A DNA stretch of 64,000 bases from SYIM01 sp041182885 (GCA_049423065.1 JBMSQB010000007.1:11918-75917), one strand, 5' to 3'. Positions 1-9,186 are shown, numbered from the stretch's first letter. Made by a program: numbers and translations. The notes: generated from the letters alone by a model not told the origin.

Positions 1-336
1 GCCGTTCAGATTCACGTCAATCACGTGCGCGAACACGTCGGGATCATGTTCGGCATCGCGGCGAATCAGGCCGGCGCTGTTCACGACCGCATCCAGCCTG
101 GACAACCCGCCCACGAGTGCATCGACCGCTGCACGATCGGTGACGTCGAGCTGACGCAGCTCAATGCCTTCGAAGCCGGGATTCGCGCGCGCCGCCGACA
201 GTTCCTGGTCGGTAAGACCGCAGGCAATCACGTTTGCACCCGCCTGGCGGAACGCAATGGCGGTGGCAGCGCCAATGCCGGATGTGCCGCCCGTCACCAG
301 GACATGGCGCCCCGAGAAGTCAAAGCTCGCTTTCAT
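1..336 (-). CDS. SDR family NAD(P)-dependent oxidoreductase (3' end outside window)
   Basis: The first 112 codons of a short-chain dehydrogenase/reductase are visible; the gene runs off the left edge. The Rossmann signature TGGTSGIG sits about residues 15-22, followed by a typical second strand (NVIACG), the D-V pair of the adenine pocket (LDVTD) and the NSAG motif near residue 90. The catalytic YxxxK would lie outside the window, so activity cannot be judged. The start ATG is followed by MKASFDFSGR, which fits the usual short lead before the first beta strand. The substrate cannot be told. It ends 3 nt before the TusA-like gene and could be co-transcribed with it, since both are on the minus strand. 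Confidence 0.9.
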   Translation of the reverse strand, partial: MKASFDFSGRHVLVTGGTSGIGAATAIAFRQAGANVIACGLTDQELSAARANPGFEGIELRQLDVTDRAAVDALVGGLSRLDAVVNSAGLIRRDAEHDPDVFAHVIDVNLNG

Positions 337-339
337 GGG

Positions 340-582
340 CTATCGCCTCTGAAGAAAAAAAGTCCATTGCCGGTCGTGCTCGTCGACGCGCAGCAGCGAG
401 TGTCCTGTTTGCCGCGCAAACGCCTCGAAGTCGCGCTTCGAACCCGGGTCGGTCGACACCACCTTCAGCACCTGGCCACTGCCCAGATCGGTGAGCGCCT
501 TCTTGGCCCGCAGAATCGGCAGCGGACAGTTGAGTCCGCGCGCATCCACTTCGCGATCACAGGAAATTGCTTCATCAGCCAT
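340..582 (-). CDS. TusA/SirA-like sulfurtransferase family protein
   Basis: An 80-residue protein of the TusA (SirA, YedF, YeeD) family. The defining N-terminal CPxP motif is present as NCPLPIL near residues 18-24, preceded by the usual D-A-R-G-L lead. The family has a two-layer alpha/beta fold; the cysteine carries persulfide sulfur for tRNA thiolation, molybdenum cofactor or selenium metabolism. Length is normal. It lies between an SDR gene and a chromate-transporter gene, so the context does not say which sulfur acceptor it serves. I see no partner such as TusBCD or MnmA in the window, so I do not call it tusA itself. Confidence 0.85.
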   Translation of the reverse strand: MADEAISCDREVDARGLNCPLPILRAKKALTDLGSGQVLKVVSTDPGSKRDFEAFARQTGHSLLRVDEHDRQWTFFLQRR

Positions 583-611
583 ACCACACCCTCATCAATC
601 GACACATTCCA

Positions 612-1139
612 TCAAGGCAGAACCCAGGGCCCCAGCGCTGCGCCCAGCGCAATCAGCCAGAGGGGATTCAACTTCGACACCAGACACACCAGCACGGTGA
701 CGACGCAAAGCGCTGCGAGCGCCCAGTGCGTCACCGCACCCTCCGCAATCACCCAGCCCGCTGACAGGGTGAGCCCCACCGCAAGCGGCGACAGGCCCAG
801 CCGGATGGCACGAACCGCACGCGTATCGAGGTTGCCGCTTCGCCAGCGGTTCGCATGATAGGTGATGACGCTGGACGGCACGAGCAATCCCAGCGTCGCG
901 AGCACGGCTCCCACCAGCCCGGCAGTCTGCCACCCCAGCAGCGTGACGAACAGGACGTTGGGCCCGGGCACCGCCTGGGCCACGGCAATCGCTTCGCTGA
1001 ACTGCGCGGCAGTGAGCAGCCCCTTCTCGTCGACCATGTAGCGGCTGATGTCGGGCACCATCGAGACCGCGCCGCCGACCGCAATCGCCGAGAGCATCGC
1101 GAAGTGCGCAAGCATCTCCAGCTGATCCCAGAAAGTCAT
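612..1139 (-). CDS. Chromate transporter family protein, second half-size subunit
   Basis: A 175-residue hydrophobic protein with one CHR domain. Family motifs are visible: an early GGAVSMVPD stretch, the VDEKGLLTAAQFSEA stretch and the conserved PGPN (AVPGPNVL) near residue 58. Short-chain CHR transporters are usually made as two separate half proteins with opposite membrane topology, and this gene overlaps the other half by 4 nt (ATGA), so the two are probably translated together as a heterodimeric pump. The established role of the family is efflux of chromate (taken in as a sulfate analogue), but substrates of many short-chain members are untested. Confidence 0.88.
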   Translation of the reverse strand: MTFWDQLEMLAHFAMLSAIAVGGAVSMVPDISRYMVDEKGLLTAAQFSEAIAVAQAVPGPNVLFVTLLGWQTAGLVGAVLATLGLLVPSSVITYHANRWRSGNLDTRAVRAIRLGLSPLAVGLTLSAGWVIAEGAVTHWALAALCVVTVLVCLVSKLNPLWLIALGAALGPWVLP

Positions 1140-1798
1140 GGCGACTTCCCCTCTTTCCACCAGGCAAGCAGCACCGCAATCGGGACGGTGAGCGCAAGCA
1201 CCTGCAGCAAGGGCCAGCGAAGAAGCGCGAGCCCGATGAAACCCGCGAGCCCGAACGCGAGCCACGGCCAGCGCCGGCGCTGCGCCCACGCGAGCTTGAG
1301 CGCCATTGCAATGATGAGACCCGCGGCCACCGCGGCCATGCCAGACAGCGCCTTCTGCACCGCCGGCACACTCACAAATTGCGAATACACCAGGCCCGCG
1401 GTCAGCACGATGACAGCTGGAAACAGGACGAGACCGGTGACCGCAACCACCGAGCCCCGCCAGCCGAAATAGCGGTGACCGACGATGATGCCCACGTTGA
1501 TGATGTTGGGGCCGGGCAGCAACTGACCGAAAGCGAGTACCTCCAGGAACTCTTCCCGACTCAGCCAGCGGCGATCGTCGACGAGCGTGCGCTGGGCCCA
1601 GGGCAATACGCCGCCAAAGCCGTGCAGCGCGAGGGTCGTGAAAGCGACAAACAGATCGGCGAGCGTCCGGGGAGCGGGGCGCTCGTGCGCGGGCGCGGGC
1701 TCGGCGGCGGCGTTGTCGGCGGCGGCGTTCTGGTCCGGCCGCTGTGCGGGCCGGGATTCCGCTGTCTTGCCATCGGGCGGTTGAGCGCCGACGGTCAT
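1136..1798 (-). CDS. Chromate transporter family protein, first half-size subunit
   Basis: A 220-residue CHR-domain membrane protein. After a hydrophilic N-terminal extension of about 45 residues rich in Ala, Pro and charged residues, the CHR motifs appear: GFGGVLPWAQ, VDDRRWLSREEF and LLPGPN near residue 93. It pairs with the downstream half-size gene (4 nt overlap) and its own start overlaps the stop of the MFS gene by 4 nt, so alaS, MFS and the two CHR genes look like one transcription unit. The alanine/proline-rich N-terminal tail is longer than in most family members; a start after the tail is possible, but the ATG at the overlap is the natural choice. Confidence 0.88.
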   Translation of the reverse strand: MTVGAQPPDGKTAESRPAQRPDQNAAADNAAAEPAPAHERPAPRTLADLFVAFTTLALHGFGGVLPWAQRTLVDDRRWLSREEFLEVLAFGQLLPGPNIINVGIIVGHRYFGWRGSVVAVTGLVLFPAVIVLTAGLVYSQFVSVPAVQKALSGMAAVAAGLIIAMALKLAWAQRRRWPWLAFGLAGFIGLALLRWPLLQVLALTVPIAVLLAWWKEGKSP

Positions 1799-2991
1799 AT
1801 CGGCCCCTTCCGGTCGGTGCCACGGGCCACATAGAACAGGCTCCCGCCCAGAAGCAGCGCCATGCCCCAGAACAAGGTCGCCACACCAAACACGCCCCCA
1901 ATTGCACCGAACGCGCCGGGCAGCAGGGTCTGCGTTCCATTCACCAGCACCATCCTGAGACCCACCGCCTCGCCCGTGCGATCGGGCGGCGCGAGCCGGT
2001 GCAAAAGCGACAGGACGATGGGCTGCGACACACCCAACCCCATTCCGAGCACAAACGACAGCAACATCATGACCGGCAGCGATTCGGTGAGCGGATAGAG
2101 GAGATAGATGATGCCGCCCACGACATGCGACGCGAGAATCATTGGCCATTCGGGCACCCGCCTCGCGAGCCAGGGCACCGCGACCCGGATGACGAAGGTG
2201 GCAGCCGAGTAGGAGGCCAGCAGAATGCCGATGGCGGATGCCGACATGCCGATCGCAGAGCCGTAGATCGGAACAACGAACTGGTGCACATCCCAGGCGG
2301 CCGAGATCACACCCACCGACAGATAGACCTTGCGCAGCGCCGGGTCGCGCAGCAGATCGAACACGCTCTGCTCACCCTCCGACTCGCGCGAGCCGCCCGC
2401 GAGGCGCGGTCGCTCCTCGAACTTCACCCTGCTCAGCCACCATGCCGTGCCAAGCGGCAGCAGCAGCAGTGCGAAAAACGCCGCCCGGAAGCCGGCTAAA
2501 TCGATGATCGGCCCCACCAGCAGCGGACCGATGAACGATGAAATGGAGAAGCCAACCGACAGCAGTCCGAAATTGGTGGCCCGCGCCGCAGGCCCGCCCA
2601 ACTCGCCGCCCAGCTTCTGAATGGCGACGTTGATCCCCATGAACCCCAGGCCGGTGGCGGTGCTGGCCAGAAAGAGCGAGCCCACCTCCCATGAAAGTGC
2701 CGGCGCAAGAATGGCCACTGCGAGCACAGCCAGGCCCCAGAACATGGGCTTGCGGGTGCCGATACGGTCGACCAGTCGGCCAGCCGGCACCGACAGCACC
2801 ATCGGGAGCAGCCCGAAGAACGCCATGAGCAGCCCGATGGTGAACGCCGAGGCGCCAAGCTCGATGCCCCCCAGCGTGACTGCGATCCTGCAACCCACCA
2901 GCGCTGCATGCGACAGTACCGACATCCCGACCAGCGTCAGGAGCACACGGCGGTGCCCCGACCCCGGATCGGCGCTGGCGCTGTCAGTCAT
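1795..2991 (-). CDS. MFS transporter
   Basis: A 398-residue major facilitator protein with about 12 hydrophobic segments in two halves. The motif-A-like loop between helices 2 and 3 reads GRLVDRIGTRKP near residues 70-81, typical of MFS carriers. No substrate can be assigned from sequence alone. Its ATG overlaps the alaS stop (TGATG) and its stop overlaps the first chromate-transporter gene (ATGA), so it is translationally coupled on both sides. Because it sits between alaS and a CHR pump it may be an exporter, but this is only inference. Confidence 0.85.
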   Translation of the reverse strand: MTDSASADPGSGHRRVLLTLVGMSVLSHAALVGCRIAVTLGGIELGASAFTIGLLMAFFGLLPMVLSVPAGRLVDRIGTRKPMFWGLAVLAVAILAPALSWEVGSLFLASTATGLGFMGINVAIQKLGGELGGPAARATNFGLLSVGFSISSFIGPLLVGPIIDLAGFRAAFFALLLLPLGTAWWLSRVKFEERPRLAGGSRESEGEQSVFDLLRDPALRKVYLSVGVISAAWDVHQFVVPIYGSAIGMSASAIGILLASYSAATFVIRVAVPWLARRVPEWPMILASHVVGGIIYLLYPLTESLPVMMLLSFVLGMGLGVSQPIVLSLLHRLAPPDRTGEAVGLRMVLVNGTQTLLPGAFGAIGGVFGVATLFWGMALLLGGSLFYVARGTDRKGPI

Positions 2992-5609
2992 CAGCCGCGG
3001 GCAGCCACCCAGCCCGAGACGCTGGCAAGCGCTGCCGGCAGCTGATCGGGGAGCGTGCCGCCAGCCTGCGCCATATCCGGGCGGCCCCCGCCCTTGCCTC
3101 CCACCTGCTGGGCCACGTGGTTGACGAGATCACCCGCCTTCACCCGACCGGTGACATCGGCCGTCACACCGGCAATGAGGCTCACCTTGCCGCCATCGAC
3201 CGCGGCCAGCACGATGGCTGCGGTGCGCAGTTTGGATTTCAGCTGGTCGACCGTGTCGCGCAGCACCTTGACGTCGGCCCCCTCAAGCGTTGCCGCCAGC
3301 ACCTTGATGCCGTTGACCTCCACTGCGCTTGCCGCCAGGTCGTCGCCCTGGGAGGAGGCAAGCCTGGACTTGAGCCGCGCGACCTCTTTTTCGAGCGCGC
3401 GCACCGAATCGAGAACCTGCGCGAGCTTGGCAGGCACCTCGGTTGCAGACACCTTGAGTGCGCCCGCTGCGCTGCCCAGCGTGGCCGAGGCCTCCTGGAT
3501 CCAGGCGAGCGCGTTGTCGCCGGTGACCGCCTCAACCCGGCGGATGCCTGCTGCGACGCCTGATTCCGCAACGATCTTGAATGGTCCGATATCACCGGTT
3601 CTGCGCACATGCGTGCCGCCGCACAATTCTCGGGACGAGCCGATGTCGAGCACCCGAACCGTGTCGCCGTATTTTTCGCCGAAGAGCGCCATGGCACCCG
3701 CACGAACCGCGTCGTCAAACCCCATGACCCGCGCCTCGGTCGCCGCGTTGGAAAGAATCTCGTCGTTCACGCGAGACTCGACCTGACGGATCTCGTCGTC
3801 GGTGACCGGTGCATGGTGGGAAAAATCGAAACGCGTGCGCTCGGCATCCACCAGCGAGCCCTTCTGCTGAACATGGGCGCCCAGCACCTCGCGCAAGGCC
3901 TTGTGCATCAGATGGGTGGCTGAATGGTTGCGCACGGTACGCCCGCGCCGCACGGTATCGACCTGAGCGGTGAGCGTATCGCCCACGGCCAGGCGCCCGG
4001 CCATCAGCGTGCCGTGATGACCGAACACATCGGCCTGGATCTTGCGCGTGTCTTCCACCGCAAATCGTGTGGCGTTGTCAGCCGAGCGGAGCAGGCCCGC
4101 ATCGCCCACCTGGCCGCCCGACTCGGCATAGAACGGCGTGCGATCAAGCACCACGACCGCCTGCTCGCCTGCCGAGACCGATGGCGCGGCCACGCCGTCC
4201 AGATAGAGCGCGAGTACCCGCGCCTGGGCCACCTCAAGGTGCTCGTAGCCATCAAAGCGCGTCTGCTCGCCACTGTATTCGAGTCCGGCCGCCATGCGGA
4301 ATTTGCCGGCGGCGCGCGCCTGCTCCCGCTGGCGCTCCATCGCCACCTCGAAGCCCGCTTCATCAACCGTGACCCCGCGCTCGCGACAGACATCGGCGGT
4401 GAGATCCAGCGGAAAACCATAGGTGTCGTAGAGCCTGAAAGCGGTGTCGCCGTCGAGCAGCTTTGCGCCACCACCCAGCGCCTGCTCGAGAATGGCCATG
4501 CCATGCGCGAGCGTCTCGCCGAAGCGCTCTTCTTCCTGGCGCAGCACATCGGCCACCCGCTCGCGCGCCGCGGTGAGTTCGGGATAGGCACTCCCCATGA
4601 CCGCATCCAGCTCCGCCACCAGGCGGTGAAAGAACGGGCTCGACTGCCCCAGCTTGTGGCCATGCCGAAGCGCCCGCCGGATGATCCGGCGGAGCACGTA
4701 CCCGCGCCCCTCGTTACCCGGAATGACGCCGTCGACGATCAGGAAGGAGCAGGCGCGGATATGGTCGGCGATGACACGCAGCGACGGATTGGCAAGATCG
4801 GTGCAGCCGGTTTCGCGCGCGGCGGCACGAATGAGGTCCTGGAACAGATCGATTTCATAGTTGCTGTGCACATGCTGCAGCACCGCCGCGATGCGCTCGA
4901 GCCCCATGCCGGTGTCCACGCAGGGCTTGGGAAGCGGAGTGAGTGTTCCCGCCTCGTCGCGCTCGAACTGCATGAACACCAGGTTCCAGATCTCGATGTA
5001 GCGGTCGCCGTCCGCTTCGGGCGAACCCGGGGGCCCACCCCAGATGCCGGGCCCGTGGTCATAGAAAATTTCCGAACACGGGCCGCAGGGGCCGGTGTCG
5101 GCCATCTGCCAGAAATTGTCGGATGCGTAGCGCGCGCCCTTGTTGTCGCCGATACGCACGATACGCTCGGTCGGCACGCCGATTTCCTTCGCCCAGATAT
5201 CGAAGGCCTCGTCGTCTTCGGCATAAACGGTGATCCAGAGCCGCTCTTTGGGCAGCGCATAGACCCCGGTGAGGAGCTCCCAGGCGAAACGGATTGCGTC
5301 GCGCTTGAAATAATCGCCAAACGAGAAGTTGCCCAGCATCTCGAAAAACGTGTGATGACGCGCGGTGTAGCCCACGTTTTCGAGGTCGTTGTGCTTGCCC
5401 CCCGCACGGACACTGCGCTGCGACGTGGTGGCGCGACGGTAGTTTCGATGCTCCTTGCCCAGGAACACGTCCTTGAACTGCACCATGCCGCTGTTGGTGA
5501 AAAGCAGCGTGGGGTCGTTGCCCGGCACGAGCGGGCTGGAGGCCACGATGGTGTGGCCCTTCGACTCAAAATAACGCAGGAATTTTTCTCGGATATCGGC
5601 CGACTTCAT
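2991..5609 (-). CDS. alaS: Alanine--tRNA ligase
   Basis: An 872-residue class II alanyl-tRNA synthetase of full length. The N-terminal catalytic domain begins MKSADIREKFLRYF, followed by the class II motif 2 region (TTSQRSVR). The editing domain shows both zinc/substrate motifs, HSATHLMH and CGGTH, needed to clear Ser-tRNA(Ala) and Gly-tRNA(Ala). The C-terminal DHHA1-type domain (GGKGGGRPDMAQAGG) closes the protein. It charges tRNA(Ala) in the cytoplasm. It is the first gene of a minus-strand unit with an MFS transporter and chromate transporter genes, an unusual but compact grouping. A promoter candidate lies about 32 nt upstream. Confidence 0.98.
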   Translation of the reverse strand: MKSADIREKFLRYFESKGHTIVASSPLVPGNDPTLLFTNSGMVQFKDVFLGKEHRNYRRATTSQRSVRAGGKHNDLENVGYTARHHTFFEMLGNFSFGDYFKRDAIRFAWELLTGVYALPKERLWITVYAEDDEAFDIWAKEIGVPTERIVRIGDNKGARYASDNFWQMADTGPCGPCSEIFYDHGPGIWGGPPGSPEADGDRYIEIWNLVFMQFERDEAGTLTPLPKPCVDTGMGLERIAAVLQHVHSNYEIDLFQDLIRAAARETGCTDLANPSLRVIADHIRACSFLIVDGVIPGNEGRGYVLRRIIRRALRHGHKLGQSSPFFHRLVAELDAVMGSAYPELTAARERVADVLRQEEERFGETLAHGMAILEQALGGGAKLLDGDTAFRLYDTYGFPLDLTADVCRERGVTVDEAGFEVAMERQREQARAAGKFRMAAGLEYSGEQTRFDGYEHLEVAQARVLALYLDGVAAPSVSAGEQAVVVLDRTPFYAESGGQVGDAGLLRSADNATRFAVEDTRKIQADVFGHHGTLMAGRLAVGDTLTAQVDTVRRGRTVRNHSATHLMHKALREVLGAHVQQKGSLVDAERTRFDFSHHAPVTDDEIRQVESRVNDEILSNAATEARVMGFDDAVRAGAMALFGEKYGDTVRVLDIGSSRELCGGTHVRRTGDIGPFKIVAESGVAAGIRRVEAVTGDNALAWIQEASATLGSAAGALKVSATEVPAKLAQVLDSVRALEKEVARLKSRLASSQGDDLAASAVEVNGIKVLAATLEGADVKVLRDTVDQLKSKLRTAAIVLAAVDGGKVSLIAGVTADVTGRVKAGDLVNHVAQQVGGKGGGRPDMAQAGGTLPDQLPAALASVSGWVAARG

Positions 5610-5640
5610 GGTGAGCCCGGTTCAAAGTGCGCAACCCTCC

Positions 5641-5670
5641 ATTTTACGTTGCGCCATGGAATCCTGTAAT
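5641..5670 (-). promoter_or_regulatory. Candidate sigma-70 promoter for alaS
   Basis: On the minus strand the -10 box is TAAAAT (5646 to 5641) and the -35 box is ATTACA (5670 to 5665), with an 18 bp spacer. The match is 5/6 and 4/6 to consensus. The predicted transcript start is about 25 nt upstream of the alaS ATG. Pattern match only; not tested. Confidence 0.45.
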
Positions 5671-5729
5671 TTTCGCCCCGCTCCCCCGGGCAGCCGCCCG
5701 CCGCATCGTTGCTCAACACGGACATTCCC

Positions 5730-6950
5730 ATGAAGGCGATTCTCGACGGTATCCGCGTGCTCGATCTCACCCGGGTTTTGGCTGGCCCCTGGTGCACCCA
5801 GAACCTGGCCGATCTGGGTGCCGATGTGATCAAGGTTGAAAAGCCGGGAGATGGCGACGACACCCGCAGCTGGGGCCCTCCTTTCCTCAGGAATCGCGAC
5901 GGCAGCGACACCCGCGATGCTGCCTATTTTCTGTCGGCCAATCGCAACAAGCGCTCGATCGCGGTCGATATCGCCAGCCCGGCCGGGCAGAAGGTGATCC
6001 GCGATCTGGCCCGGGTGAGCGACGTGGTGGCGGAAAACTTCAAGGTCGGGCAACTGCGCAAATACGGCCTCGACTACGAAAGCCTGAAGGCGATCAACCC
6101 CCGCCTGGTGTACTGCTCGATCACCGGCTTTGGTCAGACCGGACCGTGGTCACACCGCGCGGGCTACGACTTCATCATCCAGGGGGTCGGTGGCCTGATG
6201 TCGGTCACGGGCGAGGCCGACGATCGTCCCGGCGGTGGCCCGCAGAAGGCCGGCGTGGCGGTCGTGGACCTGTTCACCGGCATGTACGCCACCCAGGCAA
6301 TCCTGGGAGCGCTCTTTCACCGTGAACGCACCGGCGAGGGACAGTACATCGACGCGGCACTCCTCGATGTGCAGGTGGCCATGATGGCCAACATGAACAC
6401 CAACTTTCTGGTGAGCGGTCAGCCACCCAAGCGCTGGGGCAACGCCCACCCGAACCTGGTGCCCTACCAGGCCTTCAAGGCCTCCGACATGTGGATCATT
6501 CTTGCTGTCGGCAACGACGACCAGTTCCGGCGTTTCTGTGAGGTCGGCAACTGTCTTGAGCTCACGACAGACCCGCGCTTCGTCCGCGTGCCCGACCGGA
6601 TCCGAAACCGCGAGCAACTGATCCCGCTGCTGGCCGAGATCATTGCGCAGCGCACCGGCGAACAGTGGATCAGCGGATTGGAAACCGCAGGCGTACCGTG
6701 CGGGCCGATCAACAACCTGGCCCAGGTCTTCGACAACCCGCAGGTGAAGGCGCGCGGCATGCGCCAGTCGATTGAACGCGAAGACTCTGGCCCCATCGAG
6801 CTGGTCACCAACCCGATCCGTTTCAGCGAAACGCCCGCCACGCTCCGCCGCCCCCCTCCGAAGCTGGGTGAACACACCGAGGAGGTCCTGCGCGATGTGC
6901 TGGGCTACGAGCCGGACACCATTCGGGAACTCGCGCCACGCCAGCCTTGA
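5730..6950 (+). CDS. CaiB/BaiF family CoA-transferase
   Basis: A 406-residue class III CoA-transferase. The N-terminus MKAILDGIRVLDLTRVLAGPW and the ADLGADVIKVEKP stretch are family hallmarks, and the catalytic aspartate is expected in VDLFTGMYA near residue 180. Such enzymes move CoA from a donor such as succinyl-CoA or formyl-CoA to a carboxylic acid. I chose the ATG at 5730; an earlier in-frame TTG at 5709 has no better support. It is followed by a TctB/TctA carboxylate transporter on the same strand, so it may activate an acid imported by that system. The exact acid cannot be told. Confidence 0.92.
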   Translation: MKAILDGIRVLDLTRVLAGPWCTQNLADLGADVIKVEKPGDGDDTRSWGPPFLRNRDGSDTRDAAYFLSANRNKRSIAVDIASPAGQKVIRDLARVSDVVAENFKVGQLRKYGLDYESLKAINPRLVYCSITGFGQTGPWSHRAGYDFIIQGVGGLMSVTGEADDRPGGGPQKAGVAVVDLFTGMYATQAILGALFHRERTGEGQYIDAALLDVQVAMMANMNTNFLVSGQPPKRWGNAHPNLVPYQAFKASDMWIILAVGNDDQFRRFCEVGNCLELTTDPRFVRVPDRIRNREQLIPLLAEIIAQRTGEQWISGLETAGVPCGPINNLAQVFDNPQVKARGMRQSIEREDSGPIELVTNPIRFSETPATLRRPPPKLGEHTEEVLRDVLGYEPDTIRELAPRQP

Positions 6951-7126
6951 GCGCAGGTCCGGCCGGGCGATGAACCGGCCCGGCCGGACCGGTTCGACAC
7001 GCGCCCCGTTTACGTGAACCACCCCATCGGCTACCATCGCGGCTCGTCATAACCACATACAGGCCGGCTCGGCTCGCCAATCCGGTCCAGATCGACGTCC
7101 GAAAGTGCAGTGAAAGGAGACAGCTG

Positions 7127-7588
7127 GTGAAGCTACGCAATCATCAGGATTTTTGGTCGGGAACGATGTTCCTGGTTCTCGGCGTGTTGTTTATCGTGCT
7201 CTCGCGCCAGTATCAGCTGGGCACCGCAGCCAAGATGGGCCCGGGGTATTTCCCGACGGTGCTGGGCGGCATCCTTGCGGTGCTTGGCGGGATGATCGTC
7301 CTGAGCGCCTTCTCCAAGTCCAACCCCGAGACCAGGCTCTCGCCGGTGGGCTGGCGGGAGCTGTTCCTGCTGCTGCTGGGCGTGCTGCTGTTTGCCATCC
7401 TGCTCCCGAAGCTGGGTTTGATCGTCTCCCTCTGGATCCTGATCTTCGTTTCGGCGCTGGGCAGTCATGAGTTCAACTTCAAGGAAACTTTTCTGTCCGC
7501 GATCGTGCTGAGCGTGCTCGGTTGGGGTGTGTTCGCCAAGGGGCTTGAACTGCAGCTGGCAGTCTGGCCCAAGTTCCTCACGCAGTAA
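7127..7588 (+). CDS. tctB: Tripartite tricarboxylate transporter small membrane subunit TctB
   Basis: A 153-residue membrane protein of the TctB family. It begins with GTG after a strong AAGGAG ribosome site at 7113-7118. Four hydrophobic segments are visible, and the family block MGPGYFPTVLGGIL lies near residues 37-50. With TctA it forms the membrane part of a secondary transporter driven by ion gradients that works with a periplasmic TctC (Bug) receptor. No tctC gene lies next to it in this window; Burkholderiales carry many unlinked Bug proteins, so the receptor may be elsewhere. tctA follows after 13 nt. Confidence 0.93.
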   Translation: MKLRNHQDFWSGTMFLVLGVLFIVLSRQYQLGTAAKMGPGYFPTVLGGILAVLGGMIVLSAFSKSNPETRLSPVGWRELFLLLLGVLLFAILLPKLGLIVSLWILIFVSALGSHEFNFKETFLSAIVLSVLGWGVFAKGLELQLAVWPKFLTQ

Positions 7589-7601
7589 CCGGAGCGCGAC
7601 G

Positions 7602-9116
7602 ATGGACGGATTAATCGCAAATCTCTCGCTCGGCTTCTCGGTCGCAGCCACAGTCACCAACCTGTTTTACTGTTTCGTTGGGGTGCTGTTTGGCACGCTG
7701 GTGGGTGTGTTGCCGGGCATTGGGCCGCTCGCCACGATCGCCATGCTGCTGCCCATCACCTACAAGATGACCGACCCGACCACGGCGCTCATCCTGCTGG
7801 CGGGCATTTACTACGGCGCACAGTACGGCGGTTCCACCACCGCCATTCTGGTCAAGCTGCCGGGTGAAACCTCATCGGTGGTCACCACGCTCGATGGCTA
7901 CCAGATGGCCCGGGTCGGTCGAGCCGGACCAGCGCTGGCCACCGCAGCCATCGCGTCGTTTTTCGCCGGCACGGTCTCCACCCTCGCCATTGCGGCGTTT
8001 GCCCCGCCGCTTGCGGAGGTGGCGTTCAAATTCGGCCCGGCGGAATACTTCTCGCTGATGGTGCTGGGCCTGATTGCAGCGGTGGTGCTTGCGCAGGGTT
8101 CAATCGTCAAGGCGCTCGCCATGGTGGTGCTGGGCCTGCTGCTCGGCATGATCGGCACCGACGTGAACTCGGGCGTCGCGCGCTTCTCGTTCGAAATCCC
8201 GGAACTCACCGACGGAATCGAGTTTGCAGCGGTGGCCATGGGCATGTTCGGCTTCGGCGAGATCATCGCCAACCTCGAACAGCGCGACAACCGGCAGGTG
8301 TTCACCAGCAAGGTGGGCCGCCTGATGCCGTCGCGCGAAGACTTCCGCCGGATCACCTGGCCGATCGTGCGCGGCACGGTGCTGGGCGGGGCGCTGGGCA
8401 TTCTGCCGGGTGGCGGATCGGTGCTGTCGGCTTTCTCCGCCTATGCCATCGAGAAGAAAATCTCCAAGACCCCGGAGAAATTCGGTACCGGCATGATCGA
8501 GGGCGTGGCTGCGCCCGAGGCCGCCAACAACGCCGGCGCCCAGACCTCGTTCATCCCCATGCTCACCCTCGGTATCCCCACCAACGCGGTGATGGCGCTG
8601 ATGGTGGCGGGCATGATGATTCACAACATCCAGCCGGGTCCGCAGGTGATGACCAGCAACCCCAAGCTGTTCTGGGGTCTGATCGCCTCCATGTGGATCG
8701 GTAACCTGATGCTGCTGATCCTGAACCTGCCGCTGGTGGGTCTGTGGATCAAACTCCTCACGATCCCCTACCGGATCCTGTATCCCGCCATCCTGATGTT
8801 CTGCTGTATCGGCGCCTACTCGCTCAACAACTCGGTGTTCGACATCTACATGACGATCCCGTTTGCGATCCTGGGCTATGTGTGCGTGAAGCTCAACTGC
8901 GAGCCCGCGCCACTGCTGCTGGGCTTCGTGCTGGGCAAGCTCATGGAGGAATACCTGCGACGGGCCATGACCATTTCTCGGGGCGACCCCATGGTGTTTG
9001 TCACGCGGCCGTTGTCGGCAACGATGCTGGCCATTGCCGCGGTGCTCCTCATCATCGTGTTCCTGCCATCGGTGGCAAAGAAACGGGAAGAGGCGTTCGC
9101 CGAGGAAGAAAAGTAG
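7602..9116 (+). CDS. tctA: Tripartite tricarboxylate transporter large membrane subunit TctA
   Basis: A 504-residue integral membrane protein with the family blocks GVLPGIGPLATIAMLLP near the N-terminus, YYGAQYGGSTTAIL, and the internally repeated ALGILPGGGSVLSAF. About 12 membrane segments are expected. Together with TctB it moves carboxylates (citrate, tartrate, phthalate or others depending on the receptor) across the inner membrane. The ATG at 7602 gives the usual family length; the longer reading frame upstream overlaps tctB and is not used. A terminator hairpin follows at 9157. Confidence 0.95.
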   Translation: MDGLIANLSLGFSVAATVTNLFYCFVGVLFGTLVGVLPGIGPLATIAMLLPITYKMTDPTTALILLAGIYYGAQYGGSTTAILVKLPGETSSVVTTLDGYQMARVGRAGPALATAAIASFFAGTVSTLAIAAFAPPLAEVAFKFGPAEYFSLMVLGLIAAVVLAQGSIVKALAMVVLGLLLGMIGTDVNSGVARFSFEIPELTDGIEFAAVAMGMFGFGEIIANLEQRDNRQVFTSKVGRLMPSREDFRRITWPIVRGTVLGGALGILPGGGSVLSAFSAYAIEKKISKTPEKFGTGMIEGVAAPEAANNAGAQTSFIPMLTLGIPTNAVMALMVAGMMIHNIQPGPQVMTSNPKLFWGLIASMWIGNLMLLILNLPLVGLWIKLLTIPYRILYPAILMFCCIGAYSLNNSVFDIYMTIPFAILGYVCVKLNCEPAPLLLGFVLGKLMEEYLRRAMTISRGDPMVFVTRPLSATMLAIAAVLLIIVFLPSVAKKREEAFAEEEK

Positions 9117-9156
9117 CGGCGCTCACCGCCCCGCTGGCGGCATCGACCGCCTGATC

Positions 9157-9186
9157 AAAAGCCCGCGTTTACAGCGGGCTTTTTTT
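9157..9186 (+). terminator. Rho-independent terminator after tctA
   Basis: A 9 bp perfect stem (AAAGCCCGC 9158-9166 paired with GCGGGCTTT 9174-9182) with a 7-nt loop, followed by a run of T to 9186. It ends the CoA-transferase/tctBA unit about 40 nt after the tctA stop. The flanking A and T runs could let it serve the minus strand too, but the urease operon ends at 9251, further on. Confidence 0.9.

Noticed and set aside
3924..5669. A 581-codon plus-strand frame opposite alaS
   Set aside because: Shadow frame; alaS is full length and intact.
5709..5729. Earlier TTG start for the CoA-transferase
   Set aside because: The ATG at 5730 gives the normal family N-terminus.
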